Assembly (NCBI GenBank): GCA_017304655.1
Contig: JAFKLY010000002.1
Location: 1 to 64,000, forward strand
DNA length: 64,000 nucleotides
Direction of reading: 5' to 3'
From: Sphingomonas sp.
GTDB lineage: Bacteria > Pseudomonadota > Alphaproteobacteria > Sphingomonadales > Sphingomonadaceae
Position numbers and translations under genes: made by a program. Of this stretch, positions 59,431 through 64,000 are shown in pieces. Under the pieces are notes generated by a model. The model was not told where the DNA came from, made no database searches, and saw only the letters and a list, made by a program, of their open reading frames with translations. Position 1 is the stretch's first letter; every line of letters begins with the position of its first letter.

Positions 59431-60149
59431 TGCCGGGCGGGCAGGCGCGGCACGAGTGGTTGACCGCGCAGCCCTACGCGCATCGTGGCCTGCACGGGGC
59501 CGACACAGCTGAGAACAGCCTCGCTGCGTTTCGCGCTGCCATCGCCCATGGGCATGGCATTGAGTGTGACGTGCGCCTCAGTCGGGATGGCGTGGCGCAT
59601 ATCTTCCATGACCGGCGGCTGGAACGCCTCACCGGATCGTCCGGTTCGTTCGCGGCGCTGACCGCTCAGGACATCGCTGCCCTGCGCTTGCCGGGCGGCG
59701 ATGAGGTCGTGCCGCCGCTTTCCGCTCTGCTCGCGCTTGCGCCGGAAACACCGCTGCTCATCGAGATCAAGTCGGACGCTGGGCCGCTTTCCTGCGCCCG
59801 GCTCTGCGCTGCTGTCGGCCATGATCTGGCCGGCCATGCCGGGCCAGCCGCGATCATGAGTTTCGATCCGGTTGCGGTGCACTGGTTCGCGCGGCATCGG
59901 CCCGCCATCGCGCGTGGCCTCGTCGTCAGCCGGCGGCACCGTACTGGTCTGGTGGCGCGGCAGGGTGCAGCGCTGGCAATCGCCCGGGCCAAACCCCATT
60001 TCATCGCATGCGATGTTCGTGATCTGCCCACTGCCTGTGCCTTGCCTCGCCGTCTCGGCGTACCGCTACTGTGCTGGACGGTACGGACGCCACGCGACCG
60101 CGCGCGCGCGGCCCGTGTCGATAAGCCCATCTTCGAGAGCATGGCCTGA
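59430..60149 (+). CDS. Glycerophosphodiester phosphodiesterase
   Basis: 239 residues. HRGLHG...ENSLAAF, IECDVRLSRDGVAHIFHD (metal-binding Glu/Asp and His), and LLIEIKSD are the GDPD core. Hydrolyses glycerophosphodiesters to glycerol-3-phosphate. Cytoplasmic: no signal peptide. ATG at 59430 fixed by the TGATG overlap with RidA; the frame is open further upstream. Confidence 0.93.
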   Translation: MPGGQARHEWLTAQPYAHRGLHGADTAENSLAAFRAAIAHGHGIECDVRLSRDGVAHIFHDRRLERLTGSSGSFAALTAQDIAALRLPGGDEVVPPLSALLALAPETPLLIEIKSDAGPLSCARLCAAVGHDLAGHAGPAAIMSFDPVAVHWFARHRPAIARGLVVSRRHRTGLVARQGAALAIARAKPHFIACDVRDLPTACALPRRLGVPLLCWTVRTPRDRARAARVDKPIFESMA

Positions 60150-61295
60150 ATGAGCGAGGGGCTGACCGTCCGCATTGCCGATTCGGTCGCCGCGCTGGAC
60201 AAGGCCGCGTGGGATGCCTGCGCAGGCCCGGACAATCCCTTCGTCTGCCATGACTTTCTTGCGATCCTGGAAGGATCGGGCAGCGTCGGCCCCGGCACCG
60301 GCTGGTCGCCCGCGCCGATTACCGTGCATGATGGCTCGGGCGCGATGGTCGCTGCCGCGCCTGCTTATCTCAAGAGCCACAGTCAGGGCGAATATGTGTT
60401 CGATCATGGCTGGGCGGATGCCTGGGAGCGGGCAGGCGGGCGCTATTATCCCAAGCTTCAGGTCGCCGCACCTTTCTCCCCCGTGCCGGGGCCGCGGCTG
60501 CTGCTGCGTGAGGTGTCGGCGGGGCCGGCGCTGATTGCCGGCTTGCAGGCGGTGACGGACCAGAACGGGCTGTCCTCGGCTCATGCCACCTTCATTACAC
60601 CCGATCAGCGCGACCTGTTTCGCGAGGCGGGCTGGCTGATCCGCCAGGGCAGCCAGTTCCATTGGAGCAACGATGGCTATGCGACGTTCGAGGATTTCCT
60701 CGCCGTGCTGTCCAGCCGCCACCGCAAGGATATGCGCAAGGAACGCGCCAAGGCGCAGGCAGGGCTGGAGATCGTCCACCTGACGGGTAGCGACCTGACC
60801 GAGGCGCATTGGGATGCCTTCTGGTCCTTCTATCAGGACACTGGCAGTCGCAAATGGGGGCGCCCCTATCTCACCCGCAGCTTCTACTCGCTGCTTGGCG
60901 AGCGCATGGCGGACAAGGTGCTGCTGGTCTTTGCGTTGCGTGACGGCCAGCCCATTGCGGGCGCGCTCAATCTGATCGGCGGTGATACGCTCTATGGCCG
61001 TTATTGGGGGTGCTCGGAGGACGTGCCCTTCCTGCATTTCGAGCTATGCTATTATCAGGCGATCGACGCGGCGATCGCGCGGGGCCTCAGCCGTGTCGAG
61101 GCCGGCGCGCAAGGCGAGCACAAGCTCAGCCGGGGCTATCGGCCCGTGCCGACCTTCTCGGCCCATTATATTCCCAATGCCAGCTTCCGCCGGGCAGTGG
61201 CCGATTTTGTGGAGCAGGAAGCCGACGCGCTCGAAAGCGAGCGCGACTGGCTGGATGACCGGACGCCGTTCAGAAAGGGCGGGGAAACGCCCTGA
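60150..61295 (+). CDS. FemAB-like GNAT acyltransferase (COG3146/PF04339)
   Basis: 381 residues. Matches the FemAB_like family: NPFVCHDFLAILEGSGS near the N-terminus, GYATFEDFLAVLSSRHRKDMRKER mid-protein, GGDTLYGRYWGCSEDVPFLHFELC and RVEAGAQGEHKLSRGYRP towards the end. Likely acyl or aminoacyl transfer; acceptor unknown. Starts directly after the GDPD stop, fifth gene of the overlapping run. Confidence 0.9.
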   Translation: MSEGLTVRIADSVAALDKAAWDACAGPDNPFVCHDFLAILEGSGSVGPGTGWSPAPITVHDGSGAMVAAAPAYLKSHSQGEYVFDHGWADAWERAGGRYYPKLQVAAPFSPVPGPRLLLREVSAGPALIAGLQAVTDQNGLSSAHATFITPDQRDLFREAGWLIRQGSQFHWSNDGYATFEDFLAVLSSRHRKDMRKERAKAQAGLEIVHLTGSDLTEAHWDAFWSFYQDTGSRKWGRPYLTRSFYSLLGERMADKVLLVFALRDGQPIAGALNLIGGDTLYGRYWGCSEDVPFLHFELCYYQAIDAAIARGLSRVEAGAQGEHKLSRGYRPVPTFSAHYIPNASFRRAVADFVEQEADALESERDWLDDRTPFRKGGETP

Positions 61296-61304
61296 AAGCG
61301 CGCC

Positions 61305-61601
61305 TTAGGCGGCGCGGCGAGCGATCTGGAACAGCCACGCCCGCGCCTGGCGCTGAGCTTCGGCAATCTCGCGGGCCGTCATCTCCTCGCTGATTTCAGC
61401 GCGGCAGGCCTGGCCTTCCTCGCTGCCGGCGAGCGCCGCCAGATTGAACCATTTATGGGCCTCGATCAGGTCAACATCGACCCCGCCGGTGCCGCAGCTA
61501 AAGGCCACGCCCAGGTCGAAGCGCGCCTGCGCATCGCCAAGTGCCGCATCCCGGATGCGGCTTTCAATCAGAAAACGGGCACTTTCCACGCTATTCGCCA
61601 C
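61305..61601 (-). CDS. Short Sel1-like repeat protein
   Basis: 98 residues from a GTG at 61601 with GGGGGG just ahead; an upstream ATG at 61649 has no ribosome site. Two TPR-like/Sel1 helices: GDAQARFDLGVAFSCG and LIEAHKWFNLAALAGSEEG. Protein-protein interaction fold; function unknown. Convergent with the FemAB-like gene. Confidence 0.75.
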   Translation of the reverse strand: MANSVESARFLIESRIRDAALGDAQARFDLGVAFSCGTGGVDVDLIEAHKWFNLAALAGSEEGQACRAEISEEMTAREIAEAQRQARAWLFQIARRAA

Positions 61602-61718
61602 GATGATCCCCCCAGGATGCAAAAGTTCGCGATGCAGGGGACCTTCCATGCTGGCCGTTGAGAAATGGTTAACGCAACGGGAGAGTTTACAAGAGGAAAG
61701 CGGTGCTGGCCGCGCCGT

Positions 61719-62561
61719 TCAAGGGTTAACGGCGATGTTATCGATCAGCCGGGTGCCGCCGATGCGGGCGGCCACGAGCAGGCGGGCCGGCCGGTCCAGT
61801 CGGGCAAGTGGCGTCAGGCTCTCCGCATCGCACAGCGCGAAATAGTCGACCGAGTGGAAGCCATGCTCCAGCAGGTGCTGTTCGGCCCGGAGCAGCGCCG
61901 AGGCGACATCGCCGCCGGAAAGGATCGCTTCGCCCGTCATCACCAGCGCTTCCGGCAGGGCGATTGCCCGGGCGCGCTGATCGGAATCGAGATAGGCATT
62001 GCGGGAGGACAGGGCGAGCCCATCGACATCGCGCTGAGTGGGGACGCCGACGATCTCGATGCCGAGGTCAAGATCGGCGACCATGCGGCGGATGACGGCG
62101 AGCTGCTGATAATCCTTCTCGCCGAAACAGGCGACGTCCGGCCGCACCTGGTTGAAGAGCTTGGCCACCACCGTAGCGACCCCATCGAAATGGCCGGGGC
62201 GCCAGACGCCGTCCAGACCCTCGGAAACACCGGCGACGTGGAGGTTGCTGGCGAAGCCCTCCGGGTACATGAGCGAGACTTGCGGCGTCCAGACGATTGA
62301 GACGCCGGCCGCCTGCAGCATCGCGATGTCGGTCGCCTCGCGCCGGGGATAGACGCTGAAATCCTCGTTCTGCCCGAATTGCAGCGGATTGACGAAAATC
62401 GACACCACGACATGGTCCGCGCGCGCCCTCGCGTCCGCCACCAGGGCCATGTGCCCGGCGTGCAGTGCGCCCATGGTCGGCACCAGGGCGATGCGGCCGC
62501 CATCGGATCGCAGCGCCGCGATGCCGGCCTTCAACTGGGGAAGATCAAGGAAGATTTGCAC
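61719..62561 (-). CDS. panC: Pantothenate synthetase
   Basis: 280 residues from a GTG at 62561 (QIFLDLPQLKA); the frame is open upstream but family members start here. Ligates pantoate and beta-alanine. HIGH-like motif PTMGALHAGHMALV, KMSKS-like RNAYLDSDQRA, and FGEKDYQQL are intact. Divergent from mipZ with ~110 bp between. Confidence 0.96.
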   Translation of the reverse strand: MQIFLDLPQLKAGIAALRSDGGRIALVPTMGALHAGHMALVADARARADHVVVSIFVNPLQFGQNEDFSVYPRREATDIAMLQAAGVSIVWTPQVSLMYPEGFASNLHVAGVSEGLDGVWRPGHFDGVATVVAKLFNQVRPDVACFGEKDYQQLAVIRRMVADLDLGIEIVGVPTQRDVDGLALSSRNAYLDSDQRARAIALPEALVMTGEAILSGGDVASALLRAEQHLLEHGFHSVDYFALCDAESLTPLARLDRPARLLVAARIGGTRLIDNIAVNP

Positions 62562-62672
62562 GCCGCCAAAGGCTCCGATAAGGCCGGTCGAGAAGGACCC
62601 GCCGCTGGCTTCGCTTGTCCGGGCCAAGCGGTCAAGGGGCCGTCTTCACCAGAAAGAGTTTCGACCCAAGCC

Positions 62673-63497
62673 ATGTCCAGCGCCTCCGTGCCCACTGCCC
62701 GGCCCAGCACGCCGCACCTCGTCGTCTTCGCCAACGAGAAGGGCGGCACCGGCAAATCCACCACCTGCGTGCATACCGCTGTGGCGTTGGCGGCGCAGGG
62801 CGTCTCGGCGGCCGTGATCGATCTCGATCATCGTCAGCGCACGGTCGCCCGCTATCTGGAAAACCGCGCTGCGACCGCCAGCCGTCGTGGCATTGATCTC
62901 CCCGCGCCCGCTTACAGCGTCTATGCCGGGGACAGCACTGCGGGCCTGAACGAGGCGATTGCCCAGGCGGCGCTGGAGGCCAGCGTCGTCATCATCGACA
63001 CACCCGGCCGTGACGATCCCATCGCTCGCTATGCGGCAACCTGCGCCAACACGCTGGTCACGCCGATGAACGACAGCTTCGTCGATTTTGACCTGATCGG
63101 TCAGGTTGATCCGGAGAGCTTCAAGGTCAAACGCCTCAGCTTCTACTCCGAGCTGATGTGGGAAACCCGCAAGACCCGCGCCAAGGCTGATGGGACCACG
63201 ATCGACTGGGTGGTGCTGCGCAACCGCCTCCACCACATGGAAGCGCGCAACCAGCGACGCGTGGGCGACGCGCTGACCGAACTGGCCAAGCGGGTCGGCT
63301 TCCGCGTCATTCCCGGTCTCTCGGAGCGCGTGATCTTCCGCGAGCTGTTTCCCTCGGGGCTCACCTTGCTTGATCGCGGCCATCTGGGCGAGTTGGGCGT
63401 GAGCCACATCGCCGCGCGGCAGGAGCTGCGGGAAATGATCGCCGGCCTCGCGCTGCCCATGCTTGGCAGTGCCGGCCAGGCTCAGAGCGCCGCCTGA
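62673..63497 (+). CDS. mipZ: Division-plane positioning ATPase MipZ
   Basis: 274 residues from the ATG at 62673. Deviant Walker A NEKGGTGKSTT, switch I VIDLDHRQRT, Walker B VVIIDTPGRDD. A ParA-type gradient protein that keeps FtsZ away from the poles in alphaproteobacteria that lack MinCD. Followed four bases later by a J-domain membrane protein. Confidence 0.95.
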   Translation: MSSASVPTARPSTPHLVVFANEKGGTGKSTTCVHTAVALAAQGVSAAVIDLDHRQRTVARYLENRAATASRRGIDLPAPAYSVYAGDSTAGLNEAIAQAALEASVVIIDTPGRDDPIARYAATCANTLVTPMNDSFVDFDLIGQVDPESFKVKRLSFYSELMWETRKTRAKADGTTIDWVVLRNRLHHMEARNQRRVGDALTELAKRVGFRVIPGLSERVIFRELFPSGLTLLDRGHLGELGVSHIAARQELREMIAGLALPMLGSAGQAQSAA

Positions 63498-63501
63498 CGC
63501 C

Positions 63502-63933
63502 ATGCCGCTTCTGCTCGTCGCAGCGGTCGCCATCGGCTTGTGGTACTGGCTCGGCAAGCGCCGCAAGAAGATCCCGGCCATGTGGCTCGGCATCGGTGGT
63601 ACGCTGCTCGGCGCCGTGATGGTCGCCAAGGGGATGCCTGTCATCGGTGCGCTCGTTGCGACCGGATCTGGCCTGTGGCTGCGTTATGGCGCTCAGCTCC
63701 TGCCCGGCGGGGCGCAATCGTCGCCTCCGGCATCGCCTGCGCCGGTCGCGCAACTCAGCCATCGCGAGGCGGCCGACCTGCTCGGTGTCGCGCCCGATGC
63801 GGATCGCGAGACGATCCTCTCCGCCTATCGTCGCCTCATGGCGCGCAATCATCCCGACGCGGGGGGCACGGCCGGCCTTGCCGCCCGGCTCAACGCAGCG
63901 CGCGATCTGTTGCTAAAATCGCAAGACAATTGA
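63502..63933 (+). CDS. Membrane-anchored J-domain protein
   Basis: 143 residues from the ATG at 63502. Two hydrophobic segments at the N-terminus (LLLVAAVAIGLWYWL; AMWLGIGGTLLGAVMVAKGMPVIGAL), a short Pro/Ala linker, then a C-terminal J domain with AADLLGVAPDADRETILSAYRRL and the HPD triad (NHPDAGG). Recruits DnaK to the membrane, presumably. Co-transcribed with mipZ. Confidence 0.88.
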   Translation: MPLLLVAAVAIGLWYWLGKRRKKIPAMWLGIGGTLLGAVMVAKGMPVIGALVATGSGLWLRYGAQLLPGGAQSSPPASPAPVAQLSHREAADLLGVAPDADRETILSAYRRLMARNHPDAGGTAGLAARLNAARDLLLKSQDN

Positions 63934-63986
63934 CTTAATGGGGCGGCCCTGATTCGACGCCGTCAGCCGACAGACGAGGAGCCTGC

Positions 63987-64000
63987 ATGTCACACCAGTT
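63987..64000 (+). CDS. 5' fragment of next gene (cut by window)
   Basis: ATG at 63987 with GAGGAG nine bases upstream, encoding MSHQ before the window ends. The position after mipZ and a J-domain gene and the start wording resemble sphingomonad phosphomannomutase/phosphoglucomutase genes, but four codons cannot establish it. Confidence 0.4.

Overview
The window comes from a high-GC alphaproteobacterial chromosome, most likely a sphingomonad (Sphingomonadaceae). The evidence is the atpHAGDC operon without F0 genes, DivK and MipZ cell-cycle proteins, DUF3572, a PEP-CTERM protein, an rnd-lptC-lptA-lptB-rpoN block, a large TonB-dependent receptor, and a GGAAC-N16-CGTT general-stress (EcfG-type) promoter. 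No species is named because no marker gene long enough to decide it is present.

Layout. 1-11.5 kb: housekeeping and repair genes (fructose-6-phosphate aldolase/transaldolase-like, LtrA-like membrane protein, DUF4197 lipoprotein, priA, ada, DUF1203), a membrane-tethered trypsin-like protease and a solitary chemoreceptor-like protein. 11.8-16.7 kb: the F1 ATP synthase operon, with hairpins between atpA/atpG and atpD/atpC. 16.8-23.5 kb: a visibly AT-richer glycan island (GT2 with membrane tail, GtrA, methyltransferase, an IS5-type element with a split transposase, a small membrane protein, GT4, and a polytopic GT39-like protein). 23.6-33 kb: an orphan cpaF, a PEP-CTERM protein, a secreted methyltransferase-like protein, DUF389 and CBU_0592-like membrane proteins, acnA, a pseudo-receiver/winged-helix regulator and tRNA-Val.

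33.3-40.5 kb: a bile-acid-symporter-family protein, then a MarR-controlled uptake/catabolic-type cluster (DUF3237, TonB receptor, MarR, AAHS-type MFS transporter, SnoaL/NTF2-like). A TTGA-N4-TCAA motif occurs twice between the receptor and marR, and an almost identical copy lies upstream of the SnoaL-MFS pair, which suggests one small regulon. 40.7-48.2 kb: a compact heavy-metal efflux operon read right to left: response regulator, histidine kinase, adaptor, HME-type RND pump, DUF3240 protein, TolC-like protein, with an 11-bp-spaced direct repeat upstream. 48.4-55 kb: tRNA-Ser, a divergent cyclophilin, DUF1905, DUF1328 with an EcfG promoter, a candidate structured RNA, rpoN and the LPS-export genes with rnd. 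55-64 kb: double cold-shock-domain protein, dps, rpmG, divK, a tightly overlapped five-gene run (DUF3572, HAD, RidA, GDPD, FemAB-like), panC, mipZ, a J-domain membrane protein and the first bases of a further gene.

The items most worth a second look are the MarR operator regulon, the Gtr-like glycosylation island, the PII-like DUF3240 gene inside the metal-efflux operon with its kinase of very small periplasmic loop, and the unannotated structured RNA candidate upstream of rpoN. All calls are by reading; no database search was run.
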